Source: DASUPK01 sp963763955 (GTDB lineage Bacteria > Actinomycetota > Thermoleophilia > Solirubrobacterales > 70-9). Taken from it: a DNA stretch of 64,000 nucleotides. Position numbers and translations under genes: made by a program. The stretch spans positions 77,483-141,482 of the forward strand of contig CAVXQP010000025.1 of the NCBI GenBank assembly GCA_963763955.1, in the 5' to 3' direction. The notes beneath the pieces are model-generated. The model made no database searches. It worked only from the letters and a program-made list of their open reading frames with translations, and was not told the DNA's origin. Every line of letters starts with the position of its first letter. Positions within the stretch are counted from its first letter, which is position 1. Positions 56,699 to 64,000 of this stretch are shown piece after piece.

Positions 56699-57770
56699 TT
56701 GGCGGACGCCAAGCCGACAGCCGGAGATCAGGCTCGACCAGCTCACCGGCCTGCGCACGATCCTCTCGCCCGCGCGGGCCGACCGGCCCTTCGACTTCAG
56801 CGGTGCCGCCGAGCCGAACGAGGGGGCTGCCGAGAACTGCCCCTTCGACGAGGGCCGCGAGGATCGCACCCCGCCCGAGGTCTGGGCCGATCGCCCCGGC
56901 GGGGGCGGGCCGGACACGCCGGGCTGGCGGACCCGTGCGGTTCCCAACCTCTACCCGGCGCTGGCACAGGGCGAGGGGGACGAGTCCGCGGGCGATTCCC
57001 AGGCCGATGAGGGGCTGAGTGCCGCCGGGGACCCCCTGCGCGCCTCCTCGCGGGGGCGTGAGCCCGACCTCTTCAAGGCGTCGACGGCGACCGGATTCCA
57101 CGAGGTGATCGTCCACACGCCCCGGCACAGGACCTCGCTGAGCCAGCTCGACGACGGCGAGCTGGAGGCGGCGATGGCGGCCTGGCGCGAGCGCATGAGG
57201 GCACATTCGGAGAGCGCCGCCTATGTGCAGCTGATCGTCAACGAGGGAAGGGAGGCCGGCGCGTCGCTCGAGCACAGCCACTCCCAGCTCTACGCGCTGG
57301 GCTTCGTCCCGGCCCAGGTCGCGAGGGAGCGCGAGCGCTTCGCCTCCTACAACCAGCACACGATGGGCGGCGACCTGCTCGCCGAGATCGCCTCCGAGGA
57401 GGTCCGCCGCCGCGAGCGGCTGGTCGCTATCGACGACGAGGCACTGCTGATCTGCCCCTGGGCCTCGCGATCGCCGTTCGAGCTGCGGATCATCCCCCGC
57501 AACCCGGCGCCGAGCTTCGAGCGGGACGGCGAGGTGGGGCTGGGAATGCTCCGAACCGCCCTGCGTGCGCTCGAGGCGCGCTTCGACCGCGTCCCCCAGT
57601 TCAACGCCTGGACGATCACCGCGCCCCGGGGAGCCGACCCGTTCCACTGGCACCTCGACATCGCCCCCCGGATCGGGATCCGCGCCGGCTTCGAGATGTC
57701 CACGGGAGTCGAGCTCAACATCTTCCCGCCCGAGCGTGCCGCCGCCGAGCTGCGCGAGGCGCTCGGGTAG
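56699..57770 (+). CDS. galT: Galactose-1-phosphate uridylyltransferase, frameshifted at 56723
   Basis: It starts at TTG 56699 directly after the GNAT stop and reads MADAKPTA. One extra G in GCCGGAG shifts the frame; the protein continues EIRLDQLTGLRTILSPARAD, then ENCPFDEGREDRTPPEVW, RAVPNLYPAL, FHEVIVHTPRHRTSLSQL and the active-site LEHSHSQLYALGFVP (His-x-His-x-Gln). The second domain ends FHWHLDIAPR. The repaired length is about 356 aa. The enzyme exchanges UMP between UDP-glucose and galactose-1-phosphate; ligand residues beyond one Cys are less obvious than in E. coli GalT, so a broader HIT-type nucleotidyltransferase remains possible. Confidence 0.85.
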
Positions 57771-57781
57771 GGTCCCCGCCC

Positions 57782-58456
57782 ATGCCGCCGGTCCGCCGTC
57801 CGATTCCTCGCTTCATCGCCAACGCCAGCGTCGAGGGGCTCCCCTACGGTCGCTGGGGCGCACGTCTGCGAGACGAGTTCGCCAAGGCCTGCGAGCCCCA
57901 CGTCTCGGAGGCGGGCGGCCCTCCGGGCGAGGTGACCTGGTTCCCCGAGCGCGCCTGGGGCGGTCGCGTCTACGTGCCCGCGGTCGCCACCGTCGAGGGC
58001 GCCCAGACGCCCAGCGAGTACTTCGGCCTCGTCTCGTTCGTACGCCCCGACGGCGAGGAGTCCGGCGAGGCCAGCGCCTTTGAGGCGACCGCCGACTTCA
58101 CCGACGTGACGGCCGACCAGAACCCCGAGTGGATGATCGACCTGAACGAAGAGGTGATCGGCTCCTGGCGCGGGGAGAGCGACCGGCGCGGCGACATCAC
58201 GATCGTCTGGGGGACGCCGCTCGTGCGCGGGGCGAAGGCCGCCACCGCCGAGCTCGAAGCCGAGGTCGTCGACCAGACTCCGGTCACGGACGAGCGCTTC
58301 ACGCTGGTCGCGGTCGACGCGGTCAAGGGCTTCCCGGACGAGCTCTACCTCGAGGTCAAGTTGTGGAGCGAGCAGGGCCAGCAACTCGCGGTGGAGAGCC
58401 TCTACGACGAGCCGGAGGAGGACGAGCCCGGCGAGCCGCAGGCGCCCGCTACATAG
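57782..58456 (+). CDS. Hypothetical protein
   Basis: 224 aa, not recognised. It opens RRPIPRFIANASVEGLPYGR, then EVTWFPERAWGGRVYVPAVA, VSFVRPDGEESGEASAFEAT and LVAVDAVKGFPDELYLEVKL, and closes with an acidic tail (YDEPEEDEPGEP). Predicted mostly beta, cytoplasmic, with no signal peptide. It follows galT by 11 bp on the same strand and converges on the antiporter gene. The normal composition and full open frame support a real gene. Confidence 0.6.
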   Translation: MPPVRRPIPRFIANASVEGLPYGRWGARLRDEFAKACEPHVSEAGGPPGEVTWFPERAWGGRVYVPAVATVEGAQTPSEYFGLVSFVRPDGEESGEASAFEATADFTDVTADQNPEWMIDLNEEVIGSWRGESDRRGDITIVWGTPLVRGAKAATAELEAEVVDQTPVTDERFTLVAVDAVKGFPDELYLEVKLWSEQGQQLAVESLYDEPEEDEPGEPQAPAT

Positions 58457-58494
58457 CCATCATCGCCTCGGATTCGGGCTCCGCGGCGGGGCGC

Positions 58495-59669
58495 TTACGC
58501 CGTCCTCCCGCGCTTCAGCAGGCCCAGCCCGATGACGGGGAAGAGCAGGACCGAGAGCAGTCCGGCGCCGATCAGGGCGGCGCCCTCGGCGGCCGTGACC
58601 AGATCGAGGTCTTCGCCGATCGCGACCGCGGCGACGATGAACGGCAGCGAGGTCGCCTGCATCAGGCCGGCGATCGCCAGGTGGCGGCCGTCCAGGAGGC
58701 GGCGGTAGAGCAGCGCCGGGAGCCCCCGTGCCGCCAGCAGGGCGGCCAGGAAGATCGGCACCATGATCACGTTGGAGGCGCTGGAGAGCAGGGCGTCGAG
58801 GTCGTACTTGACGCCGCTGGCGACGAAGAACACCGGGATGAAGATCCCGAAGCCGACGGCCTCGAGCTTGCGGCGGAACTCCGGGTGGGTCACCTGCTCG
58901 TCCTTGTCGAGCAGGGAGAGGATCGCTCCTGCCATGAAGGCCCCGAGGATGGATTCCAGCCCGAGCGAGTCTGCGATCGCGGCGAAGCCCACCAGCAGAA
59001 CCATTGCGCCGCGGACTCGAATCTGGGCGGTCGTGTCCTGGAGGCGGACCAGATCCTGCCTGAGCAGGCTGGAGCGCTCCGCGGTCTTCACGGCCAGCAA
59101 GACGACCGCCGCCAGCAGCACGAGGCTGCCGATCAGGAGCAGCGTGGCGCCAACCCCTCCCTCCCCCGAGAAGAAGATCGAGAGCAGGATCACGGCGCCG
59201 AAGTCGGCGATCGTCCCCGCCGCGACGATCAGCTGGCCGAAGGTGGAGGAGATCTCGCCGGCGTCCTTCAGGACCGGGATCAGGACTCCGAGCGAGGTAG
59301 CGCAGAGGATGATCGCGATCAGGAGCGGGGTCTCGATCAGCCCCGTCGCCTCGAGCAAGGGGGCGACCAGGATGGCGATCGCAAACGAGACGATGAACGC
59401 GGTCACCGTCACGCGCAGCACCTGCCCGCGCAGCTTGTCGAACTCGATCTCAAGGCCGGCGAGGAAGAGCAGGAAGGCCAGCCCGAGCAGGGAGATCACG
59501 GAGATCGCCTCGTCGATGTGGACGATCCCCAGCACCGACGGCCCGATCACGATCCGGCGAGGATCTCGAGCACGACCGAGGGCAGCTTGACGCTCGGGAA
59601 GAAGCCGAGCAGCAGCGGCGCGGCGAAGGCGACCGCGACGACGATCAGCAGGTTGTCGAACGCCGGCAT
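58495..59669 (-). CDS. CPA2-type cation:proton antiporter, frameshifted at about 59555
   Basis: The intact reading from 59550 down gives 351 aa with about ten membrane helices: LLGLAFLLFLAGLEIEFDKL, LGVLIPVLKDAGEISSTFGQ, IADSLGLESILGAFMAGAIL and FFVASGVKYDLDAL. Upstream, from ATG 59669, another frame encodes the missing first helix: MPAFDNLLIVVAVAFAAPLL, then PSVKLPSVVLEILAG, and stops one base short of GIVIGPSVLG. Adding one G/C at CCGG (about 59555) joins both into about 391 aa. It exchanges Na+ or K+ for H+; no RCK domain is present. Confidence 0.85.
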
Positions 59670-59787
59670 GGGCAGCTGAGTCCGCCGCGGGCGAGCGGCG
59701 TTACGCGGCGATCGTCCCAGCCGAGCTGCACAGAGCCCGGAGGTAGGCTAGGCCCGAGCCATCTCAAATCTCCTCAGGAGGACACCA

Positions 59788-60144
59788 ATGGGATCCGATG
59801 AGCTGAAGAGCGCTCTGCAGAACGTGAACGAGGTCGAGCTCACCGTCACCGGCCGGAAGTCGGGCCGCGAGAGCTCCCGCCCCCTCTGGTTCGTCGAGGA
59901 GGGCGAGAAGCTCCTCCTGCTCCCGATCAGCGGCTCCGACAGCAACTGGTACAGGAACATCCGCAAGACCCCGACGGTCGGCCTGGCGGCGGACAGCGCG
60001 GAGTTCCACGGAGACGCCAAACCGACCGAGGACCCGTCGGCCGTCGACCACGTCGTCGAGGCCTTCAGCGCCAAGTACGGCGCCGACCGGGTGAAGGAGT
60101 ACTACCCGAAGGTGGACGCGGCCGTGGAGGTCCCACTGGCCTGA
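59788..60144 (+). CDS. Deazaflavin-dependent nitroreductase-family (Ddn/DUF385-like) protein
   Basis: 118 aa from ATG 59788, preceded by CAGGAGGA, an excellent ribosome site. Split-barrel pattern: VELTVTGRKSGRESSRPLWF, then GEKLLLLPISGSDSNWYRNI and TPTVGLAADSAEFHG. This matches the F420H2-dependent Ddn/pyridoxamine-oxidase-like group abundant in actinobacteria and Thermoleophilia. Substrate unknown; small members often reduce quinones. The tRNA gene follows after about 47 bp. Confidence 0.8.
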   Translation: MGSDELKSALQNVNEVELTVTGRKSGRESSRPLWFVEEGEKLLLLPISGSDSNWYRNIRKTPTVGLAADSAEFHGDAKPTEDPSAVDHVVEAFSAKYGADRVKEYYPKVDAAVEVPLA

Positions 60145-60191
60145 CCCATGCACCTCCGCTCCCGGCGGAGTCGGGCTATCTTGGGCCCTCG

Positions 60192-60265
<74 letters not shown>

Positions 60266-60614
60266 TTCGTAATTAGCAGCGGATTCTCTGATTGGTGCGT
60301 TTTCTCTCTCCCGCTCGAGGGTACGAGAGGGGTACAGACCTTCGCTCGGTGGCTGCTTGAGAGGGAGTTCCGCTGTTCGTCGGAAGCAGGCGCGACTCTG
60401 CGGCCCGGCGGCTTTCGTAGCAGTGCTCCCGGCACGCGAAAGCAGGCCGCCCAAACGGCGACTTTGACTCTAGGTCCTCCCTCGCCGTTGGCGCGACCGG
60501 GGCATTTTCCAGCTAGCGCCGGAAATCCCGGGGAAGTCAGCACCTTTGAGCGGTCTGACCGGTCATGAGCGTAGTCGAGCGACCTAGAACGAGCCGGGAC
60601 CTCGGTCAGTGTGT
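60266..60614. other. Gene-free stretch after tRNA-Arg
   Basis: 349 bp without a credible gene. It contains no clear terminator T-run, is locally AT-richer just after the tRNA (TTCGTAATTAGCAGCGGATT) and shows several short direct G/C repeats. I see no second copy of the tRNA 3' end within it. Confidence 0.5.
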
Positions 60615-61787
60615 CTACGGCTCAAGGATGTTGACGAGCTTCCCGATGAGTGCGTTGCGCCTTGCTGATGTAACTGGCCCGATCACCGGCCTGCCCAATG
60701 CGGCGAGCCGCGCAGTTGGGACGTTCTGGACCAAATCCCCAAGAGCCTTGACCAAAGCAGCCCTTCGAGCTTCAGGATCCTCAATGAATCCGCGTTCCGC
60801 CGAGGGGGGTTGGCCGGCGCCTCGTTGAGGCCCTGTCGGCACAAGCACAATCTGGGATCCCCTGGGCGCGGGGTCTGCGCTGGCGACGACCGTCGCTGCA
60901 AGATTGCCCCCCGCACTCAACAAGCCAAGGACGCTTGTAAGCAAAGCGATGCGAGCGGTCGCTGAGCGGTGCGGCGTGGGCTCCTCCTGCTTCGCGATCC
61001 TTGCCGGAGTAGGCCCCCCTTCCTTCGCGGACGAGAAGGCCGCAGAAGGTGGCAGTCTGGCAATGGTGTTAAGCAAGATGAGGGCCCAGAGGCGGTCGTC
61101 GCTCAGCCGAGTAGCTTGCGCACCTTCGCTGGGTCGTGTGTCTTCAACGGCGGCATGGATGCTCCGAAGCAGGAGCTTCCGCTTGTCGGCCGGCACTTCC
61201 GCTTTTTCCCCTCGGCGATCTGGCTTCTCGGGGGCAGCGTCGGGATCATCTGGTGATTCTGGCGGGTCTCCTGCGGAGAGGATCTCATCGGTGACTTTCT
61301 CGATCAGCTCAGATACCAAGTCGTCATCGAGTGCGTTCGTCTCAAGTTTCGGCGCGGTCCGCGGCTGGCGCGGTTTAATGGGAAAGCCGACGATCCCGAC
61401 CAGCTGCGGGCTCTCATCGGCTGGCGGTTGCGGCTGCCCGGCTTGAGGCTCGGGCTCAACGCGCTCCCAGACGCCCTCTCCCCAGCGAAGCACGACTGCC
61501 TCGGCCTCGGGTGAGACATCGCTTTTGTACCCGAAGCCCTCTTCTGTCTCCGATTCACCGGATGTGGACACCCCTTCGATGTATGAGGACACCACTCCGC
61601 GGGCGTAGGGATTCTCCGCCAGCGCGCCGAGTTGCTCGGGGGACAACGGCCGGAACGTCGTTGGTTGAAGGAGAATGGTCTGGGCGTACGGCTCGATCGA
61701 CATCGACTGCTGCGTGAGGTCACTCTTAGACCTCGTGCCCTGCCGCCTAGTGCTGCCCCTTTTGCGGGTCTTGCCCTTCCTTGGCAT
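60615..61787 (-). CDS. Unrecognised 390-aa protein in accessory region
   Basis: 390 aa from ATG 61787 (GTG 61793 adds two residues); no ribosome site is visible. A basic Arg/Lys/Gly N-terminus (PRKGKTRKRGSTRRQG) gives way to a Pro/Glu-rich middle (ERVEPEPQAGQPQPPADESP). A helical part (DDDLVSELIEKVTDEILS) and a region with one hydrophobic segment (ATARIALLTSVLGLLSAGGN) follow, near residue 285, closing with ARLAALGRPVIGPVTSARRN. The amino acid mix and codon use look less G/C-driven than those of neighbouring genes, consistent with transferred DNA. Membrane or secretion role possible. No family recognised. Confidence 0.6.
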   Translation of the reverse strand: MPRKGKTRKRGSTRRQGTRSKSDLTQQSMSIEPYAQTILLQPTTFRPLSPEQLGALAENPYARGVVSSYIEGVSTSGESETEEGFGYKSDVSPEAEAVVLRWGEGVWERVEPEPQAGQPQPPADESPQLVGIVGFPIKPRQPRTAPKLETNALDDDLVSELIEKVTDEILSAGDPPESPDDPDAAPEKPDRRGEKAEVPADKRKLLLRSIHAAVEDTRPSEGAQATRLSDDRLWALILLNTIARLPPSAAFSSAKEGGPTPARIAKQEEPTPHRSATARIALLTSVLGLLSAGGNLAATVVASADPAPRGSQIVLVPTGPQRGAGQPPSAERGFIEDPEARRAALVKALGDLVQNVPTARLAALGRPVIGPVTSARRNALIGKLVNILEP

Positions 61788-62057
61788 GAGCACATTTTAA
61801 GTTCCTAGTGCCTAACGTCAATGGGTGCATGACGCCATACGCGGGCCCTGAGTTTGGATGACCTGCGAACGTGTGACCGGGACGGTAGGCGCGCTCCTCC
61901 TTAGCGCGAAACGGAGCACTGAGCACCGTCAGTGCCCCTCGTCGCGCAACGCAGCAGCGCTCAGTCCACCCATCCCGAGCGATAGCTAGGGCGCTTTGTG
62001 TGCAGGTTCGAATAGCGTTGGCCCGGCCGCGTGGGTACGTCATTCGAAGGAGGAGCA
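61788..62057. other. Non-coding accessory stretch with an inverted repeat and tRNA-like scraps
   Basis: 270 bp with no gene. It holds GCACTGA-GCACCG-TCAGTGC (61916-61935), a perfect 7-bp stem, and two short matches to the nearby tRNA-Arg: CGATAGCT at 61980 and CAGGTTCGAAT at 62003. The latter are 23 bp apart, against 46 in the tRNA. They may be a decayed tRNA or att fragment, or chance. Confidence 0.4.
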
Positions 62058-62357
62058 ATGCACGCAGTCATCGGACAGGTGAAGCTGAAACAGGGCCGCG
62101 AGGACGAGGCGCTCTCGATGATCGGGGAGAGGGGCGTGGCGATGCTGCGGGGAATGACGGGATCCGTCGGGGGCTATTGGGCGCGAACGCTCGACGGCGA
62201 TGAGGTGATCCAGCATTCGTTCTGGCTGTTCGATTCCGAGGACAACGCACGCAGCGCCGAGGAGACCTTCTTGACGCTCAAGGAGATGCCGGAGGCGCCG
62301 GCGACCCTCGTGAGCGTCGACGTCTGCGAAGTGGTCGGCGAGGCGCCAGTCGGCTGA
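62058..62357 (+). CDS. Small antibiotic-biosynthesis-monooxygenase-like (dimeric alpha/beta barrel) protein
   Basis: 99 aa from ATG 62058, with AAGGAGGAG directly upstream. The segments HAVIGQVKLKQGREDEALSM, MTGSVGGYWARTLDGDEVIQ and SFWLFDSEDNARSAEETFLT have the strand-helix-strand order of ABM/dabb-type ferredoxin-like folds. Such proteins are small enzymes or stress-related binding proteins; no active site can be assigned. Confidence 0.7.
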   Translation: MHAVIGQVKLKQGREDEALSMIGERGVAMLRGMTGSVGGYWARTLDGDEVIQHSFWLFDSEDNARSAEETFLTLKEMPEAPATLVSVDVCEVVGEAPVG

Positions 62358-62442
62358 GGATCGGGGCTCGGATGGAATGCGGTCCGATCGGCGGCGCGGT
62401 TCCTGCTCGCGCAGCGCGGAACCCAGCATTCCCACACCCGTC

Positions 62443-62999
62443 TTAGTCTCCCGACGAAGGCTTTGGTCGTGTGAGAATCAGGGCGGTCAGAACGAGCGCC
62501 GCGAGCGCGAGCGACACGCGTCCTACCACTGTCGCGACCGCGTGCCGGCACCCCCGGCCAGAGCACCGGCCGCGATGAAGCCGGCCGACCAGATCGCGCA
62601 GCCGGCGAGCGTCAAGGCGACGAAGCGAGCCAGCGGCACCCCGACGTGGCCGGCGGGCAGCGAGACGAAGCTTCGAGCGAGCGGCAGCAGGCGCGCGATG
62701 AACACGGCGCGCTCGCCGTTGCGCTCGAAGAGACGCACGCAGCCGCGCAACGCCGCGCAGCTCCCGTACGGGAGGTTCGCGAGTGCTCCCCGGCGACCGA
62801 CCCAGTAGGCAAGCAAGGAGCCGACCAGGTTCCCTGCGGTCGCCGCGCCGACGGCAAGCGGAAAGCCGAACCAGCCCTGGTGGACGGCGAAGCCTGCCGA
62901 TAGCAAGGTGAGCTCGCTCGGCACCGGAATGCAGGCGCTCTCGGGCACCATCAGCAGGAAGACGCCCAGGGCCCCGAGCTCTGCCACCGCAGCAGTCAC
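62443..62999 (-). CDS. DedA-family membrane protein, frameshifted at 62551-62555
   Basis: From GTG 62999: LGALGVFLLMVPESACIPVP with PSE (family entry motif), AGNLVGSLLAYWVGRRGALA near 58, and ARLLPLARSFVSLPAGHVGV near 100, the DedA/SNARE-associated core. As read it stops at 62523 after an unusual AGTRSRQW. In the next frame the expected last helix continues: HAVATVVGRVSLALAALVLT, then ALILTRPKPSSGD with a stop at 62443. One more G in the CCCCC/GGGGG run at 62551-62555 would join them into about 185 aa. DedA proteins are undecaprenyl-phosphate or phospholipid flippases. Confidence 0.82.
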
Positions 63000-63022
63000 G
63001 AGGCTGCCAGAATCTTCCGCAC

Positions 63023-63055
63023 GATAAGCCTCCTTAGTAGTTAAAGAACCTTATC
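63023..63055. promoter_or_regulatory. Inverted repeat between dedA and marR
   Basis: GATAAG-N21-CTTATC lies in the 57-bp AT-rich divergent gap and ends one base before the marR ATG. It may be the MarR operator; the arms are short, so this is tentative. Confidence 0.4.
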
Positions 63056-63056
63056 T

Positions 63057-63566
63057 ATGCCCAGGCCTCGACGTCCCCAAACTGAAGCTGCAGAAGCCCT
63101 CGCAACGGTGGCTCCTCTGGCGACGCGCTGGATCGAGCGGGTGCTCGGTCGCCAGAATCCGCCGCTGACGGTCACTCAGTACCTGGCGTTGCGCGCAATC
63201 GAGCGAGAGGGCGTCGGTGGGGCGGAGCTCGCTCGCCGCGCCGGGGTGTCGGGCCCGGCGGTCTCTCAGCTTCTGGCCGGGCTCGCGGACGCCGGGTTGA
63301 TCGAGCGCCACCCTGCATCAAGCGATCGCCGCCGCCAGGCGCTCGAGCTCTCTCCCGCTGGCAGGCGGGCGTTCAGATCTGGCGAGGCAACGCTCGCGAA
63401 GCAGCTCGGCTCGCTGCTGTCCGAGCTTCCACGCCCTGAGGCCGACGCGCTACTCCGTGTGCTTCCACGGGTAGAGGCTGCTCTCTCGGGCGCTCCTCCG
63501 CCGCGGCGTCCGCCGGCTCCTCGGCCGCCTCCTCCCAAGGGGCGAGCGCGGCACGGGCGACCGTGA
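63057..63566 (+). CDS. MarR-family regulator
   Basis: 169 aa from ATG 63057. Winged-helix core: LTVTQYLALRAIEREGVGGA, then ELARRAGVSGPAVSQLLAGL and DAGLIERHPASSDRRRQAL with the wing ELSPAGRRA. The C-terminal 25 residues are a Pro/Arg string (PPPRRPPAPRPPPPKG) that may be flexible or, given this window's indels, a shifted reading. Divergent from dedA, with a candidate operator between. Confidence 0.83.
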   Translation: MPRPRRPQTEAAEALATVAPLATRWIERVLGRQNPPLTVTQYLALRAIEREGVGGAELARRAGVSGPAVSQLLAGLADAGLIERHPASSDRRRQALELSPAGRRAFRSGEATLAKQLGSLLSELPRPEADALLRVLPRVEAALSGAPPPRRPPAPRPPPPKGRARHGRP

Positions 63567-63675
63567 AGTTTGCTTTCGCTTCCGCGTGCCAGGGGCATCG
63601 CGGCGGCACTGCGTCCGGCCCTCGGTCGCCTCTGCTTTCGGTGAAAAGCAGAAGAGCAAGCCAGAGCCGGGTTAG

Positions 63676-63999
63676 TCAGGTTGAGACGGCTTGAGCCCTG
63701 GACCGGGCTGTGGTGGCCTGCCTAGCCTCCCGAATGGCGTCTTCGGCCGGCAGCTGCGGACGATCCTCGAGTTCCTCGATCACGTGACCATAGGTGCGCA
63801 TGGTGAGCTCGGCGCCGTGGCCAAGCTGGCGCGCGACGTAGATCACGCTACGACCCTCGTGGAGAAGGAGCGAGGCGAACGAATGCCGCAGGTCGTACGG
63901 ACGGGCACCCTCGATCCCAGCCTCTTTAAGGGCCGGTGCGAACACGCGTCGACGCCACTTCTCGAATGCGTTGGCGGTCCAGGGACCGCCATCGGCGGC
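63676..63999 (-). CDS. Tyrosine recombinase/integrase, C-terminal part (5' end outside window)
   Basis: About 108 codons are visible; the frame is open to the right edge (AADGGPWTANAFEKWRRRVF). Catalytic-domain boxes: ARPYDLRHSFASLLLHEGRS contains the H-x-x-R-type Arg/His pair, VARQLGHGAELTMRTYGHV supplies the second His and the nucleophilic Tyr. A short tail (ARQATTARSRAQAV) ends the protein. It is the phage/ICE-type integrase and indicates mobile DNA in or beyond this end. Its C-terminus points towards tRNA-Arg, 3.4 kb away. Confidence 0.87.
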   Translation of the reverse strand, partial: AADGGPWTANAFEKWRRRVFAPALKEAGIEGARPYDLRHSFASLLLHEGRSVIYVARQLGHGAELTMRTYGHVIEELEDRPQLPAEDAIREARQATTARSRAQAVST

Positions 64000-64000
64000 G

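Noticed and set aside
62003..62013. CAGGTTCGAAT as a clean attR of the tRNA-Arg
   Set aside because: Only 11 bases match, and GGTTCGAAT is the common T-loop of many tRNAs; too short to call an attachment site.

Overview
The window is dense, very high-GC bacterial DNA with short intergenic gaps and many GTG and TTG starts. It looks like chromosome from a Thermoleophilia-type actinobacterium (Solirubrobacterales or Gaiellales). The grounds are an F420/deazaflavin-type nitroreductase-fold protein, a eukaryote-like (type 2) IleRS, a separate YhaM-like exonuclease, PAC2 and DUF1385 proteins, and a secreted protein ending in a Lys/Cys/Arg-rich tail. I recall such tails from that group. The assignment is an inference; there is no rRNA here to confirm it.

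Layout. 0-6.3 kb: 3' part of a UvrD-type helicase-nuclease, an SMR efflux gene with its TetR regulator, a PAC2 protein, a YhaM-like exoribonuclease and a TauE/SafE exporter split into two half-genes. 6.3-15.7 kb: trehalose phosphatase, an MFS drug exporter with divergent TetR, PolX, a dolichol-phosphate-mannose-type glycosyltransferase, thioredoxin, and a third TetR divergent from a DrrAB-like ABC exporter. All three TetR loci carry symmetric operator candidates that can be read directly. 15.7-25 kb: two indel-ridden genes, ileS, a VOC protein facing an AraC regulator, MarR, a lipoprotein, fumC and an FAD oxidoreductase. 25-41 kb: a collapsed beta-helix gene, two aldehyde dehydrogenases, a SpoIID-like protein, a minus-strand run PAP2-ychF-MTA phosphorylase-MTA/SAH deaminase-lipocalin-like, a BtrH-like protein, and a minus-strand operon chrA-M20 peptidase-DUF1385-methylmalonyl-CoA epimerase, then rarA. 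42-44 kb: two paralogous secreted proteins, each built of three Cys-bounded repeats. 44-51.6 kb: a tightly overlapped cytochrome c maturation and tetrapyrrole operon (ccmA-ccmB-ccmC-ccmD-like-hemA-hemC-cobA/hemD), followed by a SAM hydrolase family gene and birA. 51.6-60.2 kb: an SF2 helicase, a TlpA lipoprotein, NfeD-slipin, GNAT, galT, a cation/proton antiporter and a deazaflavin-type protein. 60.2-64 kb: tRNA-Arg(CCT), then an accessory-looking stretch with an unrecognised 390-aa protein, a small monooxygenase-like protein, DedA, MarR and the C-terminal half of a tyrosine recombinase that runs off the window.

Main biological themes: (1) three efflux loci with readable operators (GTAC-N4-GTAC, GTAC-N3-GTAC, CGGAA-N6-TTCCG); (2) one continuous unit linking haem synthesis to haem delivery for cytochrome c; (3) a translationally coupled methylthioadenosine disposal pair; (4) the tandem repeat-protein pair.

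Data-quality warning: at least eight genes (otsB, drrA-like, a RibD/DHFR-like gene, the HAD phosphatase, the SpoIID-like gene, galT, the antiporter, dedA) show conserved protein sequence continuing in another frame after a 1-2 nt slip, usually in a short G/C run. That pattern fits sequencing indels better than widespread gene decay, so apparent truncations here should not be over-read.
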